NCBI GenBank assembly: GCA_964559125.1
Contig: CAZLGW010000020.1
Location: forward strand, 1 to 64,000
Length of the DNA stretch: 64,000 nt
Source of the DNA: Ravibacter sp964559125
GTDB lineage: Bacteria > Bacteroidota > Bacteroidia > Cytophagales > Spirosomataceae
Direction of reading: 5' to 3'
In this document: positions 13,243 through 22,644 of the stretch, piece after piece
Layout: every line of letters starts with the position of its first letter
Position numbering within the stretch: position 1 is the first letter of the stretch
The notes under the pieces: generated by a model
What the model was told of the DNA's origin: nothing
The model's input: the letters and a program-made list of their open reading frames with translations, nothing else
Database searches by the model: none
Translations under genes and position numbers: made by a program

Positions 13243-14922
13243 TTATTTAATATTACCTTTTCTCATTTCCCGGGTTGCATAATCCACCGCTCTTGCAGTC
13301 AGCGCCATGTAAGTTACAGACGGGCCGGGGATACAGCTGGATGAGCAGACCGATGAGCCGTCGGTGATGAACACGTTCTTTACTTCGTGCATCTGGTTCC
13401 ATTTGTTGAGCACGGAGGTTTTGGGGTCTTTGCCCATACGTGCAGTGCCTGTCTCGTGGATGCACGAACCCGGGATCTTGCCGCGGTCGTAAGTGGTTAC
13501 ATTTTTCAGCCCGCCCATTTCAAGTATTTCTGCCGCGCTGTTCATAGCATCTTCTCCGAGCTTCTTCTCATTTTCCCTGAATTCGCAATCGATACGAAGG
13601 ACAGGCATCCCGAACTTGTCTTTTTTGACCGGGTCGAGCGTGACTTTGTTCTCGTAGTAGGGCAGGTGCTCGCCCCAGGCGGTGATGGACATGCTCCAGT
13701 TGCCGGCTTCGGACAAGCGTTCCTTGAGCTGCACACCGACCCCATCACCCCAGCCTATCCGCCCGCGGCCGGCCCCGCCCTGGTAGGTGTAGCCACGCAG
13801 GAATTTGTCGGTTCTGGTCTTCTCGTTAATGTTACGGAACCTGGGCACAAAAATCCCGGTAGGCCGGCTTCCGAACGTGTATTTATCCTTAAAACCATCG
13901 AAAGTACCGGAAGCTCCCATCCCGTAGGGCATGTCCATCAGGTTATGACCGATCTGCCCGCTGCCGTTGCCCAGCCCGTTGGGGAAGGCGTCGGAAACCG
14001 AATGAAGCAGGATCAGGGTCGTATTAAGGGTGGAAGCGTTGAGGAAAATGACTTTGGCGTAATACTCATATTCTTCCAGGGTTTCAGAATCCACGATCCT
14101 TACTCCCTTTGCCCGTTTTCTTTCCTTGTCATAGATAACCTCTTTCACCACCGAAAACGGTCTCAGGGTCATATTGCCGGTAGCGGCCGCAGCCGGTATG
14201 GTGGCCGATACACTGCTGAAGTAGCCGCCATAGCTACAGCCGCTTTCACATTTGCCGCGGTACTGGCACGGCCCCCTCGTACCGATCTGTTTGGTGAGAT
14301 TGGCAGAGCGGCCGTGTATGATGAGCCTTTCCCCGTTGAAGCCTTTGTTGACGCGTTCGGCTACGTATTTTTCAAGGCAGTTCATCGGCATGGGGGGCTG
14401 AAATTTGCCATCGGGAAGATGCGGCAGGCCATCGCGGGAACCGGCAATGCCCACAAAAGGCTCCACGTAGTCGTACCATGGTGCAATGTCCTTGTACCGT
14501 ATCGGCCAGTCGACACCATAGCCGTCTTTGGCATTGGCTTCAAAATCAACATCGCTGCGGCGGTAGCACTGCCTTCCCCAGATCAGGCTCCTGCCGCCTA
14601 CCTGGTAGCCACGTGCCCACTCAAAGGGTTTCACCTGCTCGTAGGGCTGGTCCAGGTCATTGACAAAGAAGCGTTTGGAGGTCTCATGGAAATTGTAGAC
14701 CCCGCTCTGAATAGGGCTGAGCCTGATATCTTCCTGTGTTTTGCGGCCGCGGTGCTCCAGCTCCCAGGGAGCCTTCATGTCGTCGTAGTCGACAATATGT
14801 TTCACATCCCTGCCACGTTCCAGGACGAGTGTTTTGAGCCCTTTTTCGCAGAGTTCTTTAGCGGCCCAGCCTCCGCTGATGCCGGTACCGACTACTATGG
14901 CGTCGTAGGTGTTGTTTTTCAT
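13243..14922 (-). CDS. GMC-type FAD oxidoreductase (glycoside/sugar dehydrogenase large subunit)
   Basis: 559 residues. FAD-binding Rossmann G-x-G-x-x-G at 12-17 (VVGTGISGG). The C-terminal GMC block HETGTARMG has the catalytic His489, then VKNVFITDGSS and PSVTYMALTARA. The second catalytic position, usually Asn or His in NPxLT, reads G-P-S-V-T (Gly533). There is no signal peptide; export by a Tat-bearing small subunit (15805-16353) is the known arrangement for this class. Last gene of the 17295-13243 operon. Together with subunit 3 and the DUF1080 protein it fits C3-oxidation of glycosides to 3-keto sugars. Confidence 0.9.
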   Translation of the reverse strand: MKNNTYDAIVVGTGISGGWAAKELCEKGLKTLVLERGRDVKHIVDYDDMKAPWELEHRGRKTQEDIRLSPIQSGVYNFHETSKRFFVNDLDQPYEQVKPFEWARGYQVGGRSLIWGRQCYRRSDVDFEANAKDGYGVDWPIRYKDIAPWYDYVEPFVGIAGSRDGLPHLPDGKFQPPMPMNCLEKYVAERVNKGFNGERLIIHGRSANLTKQIGTRGPCQYRGKCESGCSYGGYFSSVSATIPAAAATGNMTLRPFSVVKEVIYDKERKRAKGVRIVDSETLEEYEYYAKVIFLNASTLNTTLILLHSVSDAFPNGLGNGSGQIGHNLMDMPYGMGASGTFDGFKDKYTFGSRPTGIFVPRFRNINEKTRTDKFLRGYTYQGGAGRGRIGWGDGVGVQLKERLSEAGNWSMSITAWGEHLPYYENKVTLDPVKKDKFGMPVLRIDCEFRENEKKLGEDAMNSAAEILEMGGLKNVTTYDRGKIPGSCIHETGTARMGKDPKTSVLNKWNQMHEVKNVFITDGSSVCSSSCIPGPSVTYMALTARAVDYATREMRKGNIK

Positions 14923-14966
14923 GATGTGCTTCGCGGAAAAGCTTTTAAGGTTAACAATAGGTTAAG

Positions 14967-15773
14967 TTATTTCGTTACGAGCAGTTCCACGTTGCGGAAC
15001 TCTATCGGGTCGTGTGCCTGGATGCCGATATAGCCTGCTGCCAGGGGTGTTCCCTCTTTCCGGGCCCATAGCTCCCAATCCTTCACGTTTCCTTTCTCCC
15101 AGTTGAAGCCCTCACTGACAAAACCTCCCCCGATTTGGGGATTGGTGTACTCCAGCACCATTTTTCCATTAATGAAGTGACGGATCAGCGAATCTCCCCA
15201 AACCTCCATTTCGGCCTTAACCCATACCTCTCCCTGGAATGTCGGCGACGAAGAATTAATGCAATGTGCGGGATTGGTCTCCCCGCCGGTATCGACCAGG
15301 GTCCCGATGGTGCAGACGTTCCCGGTAGGGCGCTCGCCGGTATCAAGGCCACCCAGTAACTGGAACTCCAGGCAAACAGGGTAATCCTGCATCAGCCCCA
15401 TGCTTTCGGGCGGCTGCGAGTGGAAAACGACCCCTCCGTATTGTTCCGGCCATGGGTGTCCTTCTTCAAACTGCCTGCCGGTAAACCGGTATTCAAATCG
15501 GAGCCGGAAGTCGGCGTATGGGTTTTTGTAAAACAGGTGGCCGATCCTGGCTTTTGTGTCCTTCTTGCCGTCATATACTTTGAGTACCCCGGACTCGACG
15601 GTGTATGCCCTGGCCGTATCTTCATGGAGCTCTTGCCCACCCATTTTGATCGTCCAGCCGGAAAGGTCTTTGCCGTTGAACAGGGGGATCCATTCTTCTG
15701 TTTCCTCCGGCGCAGACCTACTACAGGCAAGGGTGATAAACCAAAGTGACAGTAGTCCTGTTATTCTTCTCAC
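14967..15773 (-). CDS. DUF1080 lipoprotein (3-keto-disaccharide hydrolase family)
   Basis: A 268-residue lipoprotein (lipobox TLAC, Cys17) with one concanavalin-like domain. It begins WIPLFNGKDLSGW, the family's usual opening, and continues with FRLRFEYRF and VVFHSQPPES. Members of PF06439 are linked to cleavage of 3-keto-glycosides or to glycan binding. The gene lies between GMC oxidoreductase and its small-subunit homologue (31 and 44 bases), which supports a role directly after C3-oxidation. Surface or periplasmic. Confidence 0.88.
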   Translation of the reverse strand: MRRITGLLSLWFITLACSRSAPEETEEWIPLFNGKDLSGWTIKMGGQELHEDTARAYTVESGVLKVYDGKKDTKARIGHLFYKNPYADFRLRFEYRFTGRQFEEGHPWPEQYGGVVFHSQPPESMGLMQDYPVCLEFQLLGGLDTGERPTGNVCTIGTLVDTGGETNPAHCINSSSPTFQGEVWVKAEMEVWGDSLIRHFINGKMVLEYTNPQIGGGFVSEGFNWEKGNVKDWELWARKEGTPLAAGYIGIQAHDPIEFRNVELLVTK

Positions 15774-15804
15774 GTCATTAAGGTTTTACAAAAAACTTCC
15801 TAAT

Positions 15805-16353
15805 TCAATACCACGGTTTTTCGCTGGTACACCCGTCATACCTGCCGGGCGCCGGGTTGTATTTAAGGAACCTGGTGGCCCCGGGCTCGGACGTGAAATA
15901 GCCGGCCAGGGTGAGCTCCTTGAACATCCTGAAATAGTGGGCAGGTTCATCGGCTTTCCTGTTTTTCATGTAAGCAATGTGCTCGTTGTCTATTTCGGTC
16001 AGGAGCGTTTCACACTGTCCGGGGGTAAGCCTGAGAAAATCCTGGTTGTATTTTTTACGGGCAGCGCTCTCTACCTTCGAAATCCCTTCCAGGAATACCT
16101 GCTGATCGGCCGGGGTGTAGCAGTCTGCGACGATCACGGACATAAACCGGCCGACATCGGCGGTCCTGGCTCCCGGCGTATCGGTTTCGGGCAGGATGGT
16201 TTCCCCGATTTCGTTCATCAGCCGGATTTGTGCTTCGCTCAGCAAGGAGCTACCGCCATGAAACGAAAAAGAGCTGTTAAGAAAGGCCTGCCCGCCTATC
16301 ATGACACCCCCCACCAGCAGCGAAACTCTTTCTAGTGCTTGTCTTCTGTTCAT
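15805..16353 (-). CDS. Gluconate 2-dehydrogenase subunit 3 family protein
   Basis: 182 residues with an N-terminal Tat-like signal (MNRRQALERVSLLVGG). The family core IGETILPETDTPGARTADVGRF and YTPADQQVFLEGI follow. Such small subunits help fold and export the GMC catalytic subunit. The matching GMC gene is two genes downstream in the same operon. The C-terminus (NPAPGRYDGCTSEKPWY) is typical of the subgroup paired with sugar GMC enzymes. Confidence 0.88.
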   Translation of the reverse strand: MNRRQALERVSLLVGGVMIGGQAFLNSSFSFHGGSSLLSEAQIRLMNEIGETILPETDTPGARTADVGRFMSVIVADCYTPADQQVFLEGISKVESAARKKYNQDFLRLTPGQCETLLTEIDNEHIAYMKNRKADEPAHYFRMFKELTLAGYFTSEPGATRFLKYNPAPGRYDGCTSEKPWY

Positions 16354-16377
16354 ATTGAATTCTGCGATATGATTTCT

Positions 16378-17295
16378 TTATCCCTTTACAAGCTCCCGGT
16401 AAAGCCCCTCGAAGGTACCGCTTTTGATCCTTTGTTTGTTGACATAGGAAAAAGTCATATCAAGCGCTTTCATCCCGGGGTCAAACCTGCCGATAGACCA
16501 GGGGTGCCATGCCAGAGTCAGGTGTTTCTTCTTCTCCCTGACGGCAAGATCTATAAAAACTTTGTTGACGGCAAATTCTTCTTCCGGCTTTTTGATAGGT
16601 CCTTTCGGGATAGCACCCTCCGGCCATGGGCTGGGCCAGTTGAGTAAGGCGACACTGTCTACATTGGTATGCCCTTTCAGCACGTTTTCGTGCCAGCCGT
16701 GCTTGGGAATTTCCCAAAGACCTGGAAAGCCGTCTGCCGTGTAAGTGAAAGGATCGATGATCGGTGCGGGAAGCGAAAAGCCCGGTCCCCAGCAGATGGT
16801 GGAAATGTATTTGTACCCGGCTTCCTGTACGATATTCAGGATGTCCTTATGCCCTTTGAACCCGTCGACATAGGCATAGGGAGTGGCGTATCCGGTCATG
16901 GGTTTTCCGAAAATGTCTTCCAGCCGCTTTTTGGAATCGATCAGTTGCTCGCGCGGGTTGCCGGTACGCGGGTTCAGTGGGTGCGGCAGGATCAGCTGAT
17001 GACTTTTGGAATGGCTGCCGATCTCAAACAGTGGGTTGTCCAGCAGCCTGACTACGCGCTGTTTGTTGGTATCGTTGAGGATATCGGAAACAATGAAAAA
17101 AGTGGCGGGCATTTTGTGCTTCAGGTGCACGTTTACGATTGACTCCAGATGCTCCAGGCACGAAGGACTTTCTGTATCGTAGTTGGCGATGAAAGTGATG
17201 CCGGGGGATGCCGAACTCATGGAGGCGGCCAGAGACGGGGTCTGGATTATTGCTGCTGCTACAGCTCCTTTTTTGATAAACGTTCTTCTGTTCAT
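16378..17295 (-). CDS. Polysaccharide deacetylase-like protein with Tat-like signal
   Basis: 305 residues. The start MNRRTFIKKGAVAAAI is a twin-arginine signal. The fold follows NodB enzymes: FIANYDTESPS (31-41), ATFFIVSDIL, and EIGSHSKSHQLI with the metal His pair. It is AT-adjacent to SusD (92 bases, with a strong hairpin between) and opens the operon with subunit 3, DUF1080 and GMC. The first motif is YDTES rather than (T/S)FDD, so one catalytic Asp is changed; the activity may differ from plain deacetylation. Confidence 0.78.
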   Translation of the reverse strand: MNRRTFIKKGAVAAAIIQTPSLAASMSSASPGITFIANYDTESPSCLEHLESIVNVHLKHKMPATFFIVSDILNDTNKQRVVRLLDNPLFEIGSHSKSHQLILPHPLNPRTGNPREQLIDSKKRLEDIFGKPMTGYATPYAYVDGFKGHKDILNIVQEAGYKYISTICWGPGFSLPAPIIDPFTYTADGFPGLWEIPKHGWHENVLKGHTNVDSVALLNWPSPWPEGAIPKGPIKKPEEEFAVNKVFIDLAVREKKKHLTLAWHPWSIGRFDPGMKALDMTFSYVNKQRIKSGTFEGLYRELVKG

Positions 17296-17326
17296 TTACC
17301 TGATTTTTGGATTATACGAGGTGTTT

Positions 17327-17379
17327 AACCGGCTCAGCCATAGCGCAAGTCGGTATGTAAATCTATGGCTAAGCCGGTT
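17327..17379. terminator. Strong hairpin between susD and the deacetylase gene
   Basis: 17-base arms at 17327-17343 and 17363-17379 pair at 16 positions around a 19-base loop. There is no T-run on either side. It may be a terminator or a processing/stability hairpin that sets a lower level of the downstream oxidation genes relative to susCD. Confidence 0.55.
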
Positions 17380-17387
17380 GAAGTTTC

Positions 17388-19052
17388 CTAATTATTTCCG
17401 TAACCGGGGTTTTGCTCCAGTTTTTTGTTGCGGTCCAAAGCGCTTTGCGGAATGGGCAGCAGGTAATTTTTAGCAGGGTTAAAGGCTCGGTTATCACCTC
17501 CTGTGGGAACTATAGAATAAACCTTTTTCCCGTTTACCATTTCAATTTTCATGGTATGGACTGTGCCCGGAATAAGTTTCTCTGCCAGCTTCAGCCTTAT
17601 CAGATCCGGCCATCTTTTGTCCTCGAAGCAGAGTTCAACCCGGCGTTCCCTATGTACGGCCACCCGCATTTCATCCTGAGAAAGTCCGCTTTTTAACGGC
17701 GGCAGTTCGACTCTCGCCCTGATCTGGTTAATGGCGTCATAAACAGAGTCATTGGGACCTGCAGCTTCATTGAGGGCCTCTGCATATCCAAGTAAAACTT
17801 CGGCATACCTGAATATCCCCCAATTGGCACTGCTTAACAGGTTATGCCCGTTTACATAATACTGGGTTTCAATTCCTTTAAGAGGATGATAAACGGTACA
17901 GGGCCTTCCAGTACTACCGAAGCTGAAATCTACCTCATTAAGGCTCCCTGATCCGGTCCAATACACAGACTCATGGCCGTTCCAGATGTTCCCGTCGAAG
18001 TTGATATCCTGATAAAACCGCTTTTCACGATTAGCGTATGGGTTCTGCGGGTCATAGCCCGATGCAGGATCTTTGATCGGCAGGCCGTTTGCCATGGCAT
18101 ATTCGTCGACCAGCTCCTGTGTAGGGTTAACACCCGACCACGAATTCTGGGTTCCGCCTACGAAGCAGATGGGCTGAAGGCCTGATCTGCTGTTGCCAAT
18201 ATTAGTCCCTCCCAGATACGTCTTGCTGAATATTATTTCGGCGTTGTTATTGTTGGCTTCGTAAAATAGCGTTTCACGATTGGGGAACAGGCTGTAAACA
18301 CCCATATCCATTACCTGTTTAAAGGTGTTGGCCGCCGTCTGCCACCTGGCTTTGTCATTGGCCGGATTCTTGAGCGGACTCGCATTGAAAAGCTCACACC
18401 AGGCTTTAAGCGTCAGAGCGCTCCCTTTACCGGCCCTTGCAGCTCCGGGGGTATTCGGAAGATCATTTGCAATTGCAGCGCATTCATCGACGATAAATTT
18501 GAATGTTTCCTCATCTGTATTTCTCGCTCTGAAAATTTCTTCCCCTTGTGTATTCCTGTCTAAAACGTCAGTAATAATAGGGACGCCACCGTAAGAGGTC
18601 CATAGCAGAGAATAGAAATATGCTCTCAGGAAACGGGCTTCCGCCAGGCGCTGCTTCTTCCAGCTGGCATCCAGATTTGCTTCTTCCAGCTTGGAAATGA
18701 AAACGTTGCATTTGCGGACGTTGTTGAATTGATTCCATTGCTGGAGATTTGATGTCGTTCCAGGAGTTTCTATTCCGAGAACGTAATTGCTCCTGCTTCC
18801 AGCCCACAGATATTGACTGATAGAATTGTCGGTGTAGTTGTCGCCGTGATCGAAGAAGTCTATCGGACCACGGATACTTCCGTATATGCCGTTAAGGAAG
18901 AGGTCGGCATTACCGGTGGAAGTCCATAAAGTAGCATCTGAAACCCGTTCTTTCGGGATTACGTCCAGGTAGTCCTGGCAGGAAGTAAAGCTAAGTATAA
19001 CAGCAGCAAAAGCCAGGAAAGCGCTCTTACGGGAAAATATTGATATCTTCAT
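17388..19052 (-). CDS. SusD/RagB family glycan-binding outer-membrane lipoprotein
   Basis: A 554-residue lipoprotein (Cys25 after SFTS) beginning CQDYLDVIPKE, the usual start of SusD proteins. TPR-like helices follow (RLAEARFLRAYFYSLLWTSYGGVPI). The C-terminus has RRVELCFEDKRWPDLIRL and a typical ending. It covers the SusC barrel at the cell surface and delivers oligosaccharide. It is 12 bases after susC. Confidence 0.95.
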   Translation of the reverse strand: MKISIFSRKSAFLAFAAVILSFTSCQDYLDVIPKERVSDATLWTSTGNADLFLNGIYGSIRGPIDFFDHGDNYTDNSISQYLWAGSRSNYVLGIETPGTTSNLQQWNQFNNVRKCNVFISKLEEANLDASWKKQRLAEARFLRAYFYSLLWTSYGGVPIITDVLDRNTQGEEIFRARNTDEETFKFIVDECAAIANDLPNTPGAARAGKGSALTLKAWCELFNASPLKNPANDKARWQTAANTFKQVMDMGVYSLFPNRETLFYEANNNNAEIIFSKTYLGGTNIGNSRSGLQPICFVGGTQNSWSGVNPTQELVDEYAMANGLPIKDPASGYDPQNPYANREKRFYQDINFDGNIWNGHESVYWTGSGSLNEVDFSFGSTGRPCTVYHPLKGIETQYYVNGHNLLSSANWGIFRYAEVLLGYAEALNEAAGPNDSVYDAINQIRARVELPPLKSGLSQDEMRVAVHRERRVELCFEDKRWPDLIRLKLAEKLIPGTVHTMKIEMVNGKKVYSIVPTGGDNRAFNPAKNYLLPIPQSALDRNKKLEQNPGYGNN

Positions 19053-19064
19053 TTTTCTCGGATA

Positions 19065-22000
19065 TTAAAAAGTGAGGTTCAGACCAAACGACACAACCCT
19101 TTGCTGGGGATAATCCAGAGCCTGAGAATTAATAATTTCAGGGTCGTAGTTGATGATGGGCGTGAACGTTAACAGATTCTGCGCTGCGACATAAACTCTT
19201 GCATTCTGAATGGCAACCTTTCGGCTTAAGTTTTCCGGAATAGAATAGGAAATATTGATATTTTTTAGCCTTATATACCTGGAGTTGAACATCAGGTAAG
19301 ACGACATCTGGTTATTGTTGGATGTTGGCGACGGGGTGATCCTTGCATGAGAAGCATTCCGGTTTTCCGGAGTCCAGTAATCCATGTTGCTTTTATAAGC
19401 CCCCCTTCCGTTATTAAATGGATGCCAGTAGCCGTTTTGACCGTAGATATTTGTTTTTCCGGCACCTTGAAACAGGATATCGACGGCGAAACGTTTATAT
19501 TTTATATTTCCGAATATTCCGTAGATGATCTGTGGGATATCTGCCACACCGATTGGTACAATGTCGTTGACATCGATTTTTCCATCGCTATTTACATCCT
19601 TATATCGAACGTCACCAGGGGCAACGGCACCCCACGGCTGGGTAGCAATACCCGGAAGAAGATTCCCTTTATCGTCGAAATCTTCGACCTGGAAATACCC
19701 AAGCGACTCATAGCCGAAACGGGTTCCGAGGGGACGCCCGGTAACACGGCGGTTAGGATTGTCATAGGTTACAGCCGACTCAAATACCTGTATCAGTTTA
19801 TTTTTTGCAAAAGTAAAGTTGGTGCCTACTGATACATTGACATCTTTACGGATGCTTTTGTTCAGGCTCAATGTAAGGTCTATACCACGGTTTGCCATTT
19901 CACCTGCGTTCGTCTGGCTCAGTGCGACTCCATATTCAACCGGTACTACAACCGTAGGGCTGGTGAGCATATTGGCCCTGTGTTCGTAAAAGTAATCTGC
20001 TTCCAGGTTGAGTAAGCCCTTCAGAAAGGTTCCTTCAATCCCGATATTGGTTTTGCGCGCTCGCTCCCAGGTAATATTCCGGTTAGCTTCAGCTCCTTCA
20101 GAAGCACCCTGAACTGCTGACCCGTCGAGTACGGCTGCGGGGCCATAAATATTGTAGAGACTCATGTACTGGAATGCAGAGCCGGCGAGAGCCCCAACTT
20201 CTCCATAGGATGCGCGCAGCTTCAGATTGTCGAGCCACGTGAGTCCTTTCATAAAGGTTTCCTCAGATAGTCGCCATCCCACTGAGAATGCGGGGAAGAA
20301 GCCAAATCTGGTTTCTCTCGGGAAATAGTAGCTGCCGTCATACCGGCCACTGGCTTCAAACAGGTATTTATCAGCATAATCATAGTTGAACCTGTAAACG
20401 ATGCCCATTTGCCTTGCGCTGGAGGATAGGCCTGCGTTACTTATATCAGCTAATGTTGAACTACCCATACTCAGTTCGTCAACGGTCAGGTTATAGTTAC
20501 GACGGGTAGCGTTAAAATTCTCAGAATCGTTTGATTTTGCTTCGAAAACTGCCAGCGCGCCGATATGGCTTTTACCGAAAGAGTTGGAGTAACTCAAACT
20601 AGCCTGGTAGGTAAGTTGTTTCGCATATTCCATGCTTTGAGTCAGCGAGGGCTTGGTTTGTTCGAATATCCCATCGATAAAGACATAGGGCTTCTGCGTA
20701 GTGTCGACACTCCACATGTGTGAAGGAGTACGAAACGCTTTACTTCTGACCAGAGTGGGGTCGAATGCTACGGTGCCTTTTACCTTCAATCCTTTCAGGA
20801 AGTTTAAATCCTGCTCGATGGAAAGCTGAGAATAAATCTGAGTTGTATTGGTTTTAGCCCTGCCGCTGCCATGTACATTGTTCCAGACATAGACGCCGCT
20901 TTCACCGTTGGAAAACAGGATTGGCATATTAGGTGCTGCGTAGTGAACTAATTCAAATATTCGACCGGTCGAAATGGGAGGTGCATTATTGGTCTGCTCC
21001 CGGCCGTTTAAGCTAAAGGATACCCTTGTGGATTTGGTTACATCAGCGTCCAGACTGATGGCATAATTGTACCGCGACTGGCTCGTGGGTTTCCAGAGAC
21101 CGGCCTGATGCTGGTATCCTACGCTCGCATAATAACGTATTCTCTCGGCCCCACCACTTAATTCCACATTATGTCCGGTGAGAGGGGTGTTCTTTTCAAA
21201 TAGCATGTCGTATATATTCTGATTCGGGTGTCCGTCCGGATCAGAACCATCGCGGAATTTCCTGAGGCTTTCTTCAGAATACATGGGGGCGCCTCCTACA
21301 CTGATACTCGCCTCATTTTTTAGTTTAGCGTACTCATAAGCTGTGGGAAGCTCGGGTAAGACAGTCGGATTCTGGAATCCCCAGTAGCCGTTATAAGAAA
21401 TGGTAGGGGTACCCGATTTTCCGCGTTTTGTTGTAATCAGAACCACACCGTTTGCACCCGCCACTCCATAAGGAGCTACAGCCGCCGCGTCCTTCAAGAC
21501 AGTAATGCTTTCAATTGTGTTAGGATCCAGGTTCTGGAAGCTCCGTGGGATATTATCGACAATCAGCAACGGTTGTGTATTGCCCGTGGTCGCCACTCCC
21601 CGTATAAATATATTGCTTTGGTCTCTTCCCGGCTCTCCTGTATTCTGCCTTACGATGAGGCCTGCTATTCGTCCGCCGATGGCATTGCTCATATTCGCTA
21701 CCGGTACATTTGCAATTTCCTCACCTTTCATGCTTGACACTGCAGCTGTGACGGAAGTCTTTTTCTGCGTTCCGTACCCCACTACCACGACTTCTTCCAG
21801 TGATTTTTGATCTACCTTCAGCGACAGGTTGAGAAATGTCTCTGTGCCTACCTTTACTTCCTGCGTTTCATAACCTACAAAACTTAATACCAGTATAGCG
21901 CCTTCATAAATATCGAGCTGGAAATTCCCGTTCTCATCGGTGATGGTTCCTTGCTGGGTGCCTTTCACAAGAATGCTCACTCCCGGAAGAGCTTCCCCTT

Positions 22001-22508
22001 TTTCGTCGCTTACCTTTCCCCTTATAATTGGAGCAGTGACAAATTCAATCACCGACTGGATATCGGGAAAGGAAGTTGAGGGAGTTGTCCGTGTTTGTGG
22101 CTTGTTTTTTACGAAAATGAGAATAGATCGGGCGTTTATCTGCTTGTATCCCAAATGCGTATTCGACAGTACAAGATCCAGCGTGGTTTTAATATCACGC
22201 TTCATTTTAGGTAAACTTATATCCTTATACGTCTCCACTTCGTTCATCGGCATGACAAACGAAAGTCCCGTTTTCTGCTCGATCCGTTTCAGTACCGTCC
22301 TGAGGCTTTCCTGCTGGGCGCTCAACGTAACCGTCATCTGATGAAGTTCCTGGCTGTTGCCCGAGCTGGCAGTCAGAAGCTGGATCGTGCCGAGAAGCAA
22401 TATGAAATAGGATAGGGTGATCCGCATAGCTGACCGGATTAAGGTGTGCTTCCAGGGTATTTGCTTTGACCGGAAACAGCACGCAATCTTAGTTAAAGAT
22501 AATTGCAT
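19065..22508 (-). CDS. SusC/RagA TonB-dependent outer-membrane transporter with STN domain
   Basis: 1147 residues. The long N-terminus carries the signal peptide at about 28-50 (an alternative ATG is at residue 28, position 22427). A secretin/TonB short N-terminal (STN) domain follows at about 55-130, which signals to a FecR anti-sigma factor. Then come a carboxypeptidase-like domain (about 165-225), a plug (VVVVGYGTQKK, IRGVATTGN) and a barrel ending in FGLNLTF. Imports an oligosaccharide with SusD. The STN domain matches the FecR/sigma pair encoded just upstream. Confidence 0.95.
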   Translation of the reverse strand: MQLSLTKIACCFRSKQIPWKHTLIRSAMRITLSYFILLLGTIQLLTASSGNSQELHQMTVTLSAQQESLRTVLKRIEQKTGLSFVMPMNEVETYKDISLPKMKRDIKTTLDLVLSNTHLGYKQINARSILIFVKNKPQTRTTPSTSFPDIQSVIEFVTAPIIRGKVSDEKGEALPGVSILVKGTQQGTITDENGNFQLDIYEGAILVLSFVGYETQEVKVGTETFLNLSLKVDQKSLEEVVVVGYGTQKKTSVTAAVSSMKGEEIANVPVANMSNAIGGRIAGLIVRQNTGEPGRDQSNIFIRGVATTGNTQPLLIVDNIPRSFQNLDPNTIESITVLKDAAAVAPYGVAGANGVVLITTKRGKSGTPTISYNGYWGFQNPTVLPELPTAYEYAKLKNEASISVGGAPMYSEESLRKFRDGSDPDGHPNQNIYDMLFEKNTPLTGHNVELSGGAERIRYYASVGYQHQAGLWKPTSQSRYNYAISLDADVTKSTRVSFSLNGREQTNNAPPISTGRIFELVHYAAPNMPILFSNGESGVYVWNNVHGSGRAKTNTTQIYSQLSIEQDLNFLKGLKVKGTVAFDPTLVRSKAFRTPSHMWSVDTTQKPYVFIDGIFEQTKPSLTQSMEYAKQLTYQASLSYSNSFGKSHIGALAVFEAKSNDSENFNATRRNYNLTVDELSMGSSTLADISNAGLSSSARQMGIVYRFNYDYADKYLFEASGRYDGSYYFPRETRFGFFPAFSVGWRLSEETFMKGLTWLDNLKLRASYGEVGALAGSAFQYMSLYNIYGPAAVLDGSAVQGASEGAEANRNITWERARKTNIGIEGTFLKGLLNLEADYFYEHRANMLTSPTVVVPVEYGVALSQTNAGEMANRGIDLTLSLNKSIRKDVNVSVGTNFTFAKNKLIQVFESAVTYDNPNRRVTGRPLGTRFGYESLGYFQVEDFDDKGNLLPGIATQPWGAVAPGDVRYKDVNSDGKIDVNDIVPIGVADIPQIIYGIFGNIKYKRFAVDILFQGAGKTNIYGQNGYWHPFNNGRGAYKSNMDYWTPENRNASHARITPSPTSNNNQMSSYLMFNSRYIRLKNINISYSIPENLSRKVAIQNARVYVAAQNLLTFTPIINYDPEIINSQALDYPQQRVVSFGLNLTF

Positions 22509-22555
22509 AACTTTACGTGTTTTTAATAGTTACTGATTAGTTGTTAAGAACATCC

Positions 22556-22583
22556 GGCCATCCGGCTCCTACCCCGGGTGGCC
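22556..22583 (-). promoter_or_regulatory. Hairpin in the fecR-susC spacer (locus 1)
   Basis: GGCCATCCGG (22556-22565) pairs with CCGGGTGGCC (22574-22583) with one G-U pair, within the 136-base spacer before susC. On the mRNA strand it has no following U-run, so it is more likely a leader or processing hairpin than a terminator. An analogous hairpin is at 33127-33157. Confidence 0.4.
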
Positions 22584-22644
22584 ATTCTTTATTCATTTTT
22601 AATAGATGATCATAGGCATAAGAGTTTAGGTTAATAGTCCATTC

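Noticed and set aside
13387..15033. Plus-strand open frame of 548 codons
   Set aside because: Antisense to the GMC oxidoreductase gene, whose FAD and HETGTARMG motifs are clear. Long antisense frames are a codon-bias effect in GC-rich genes.
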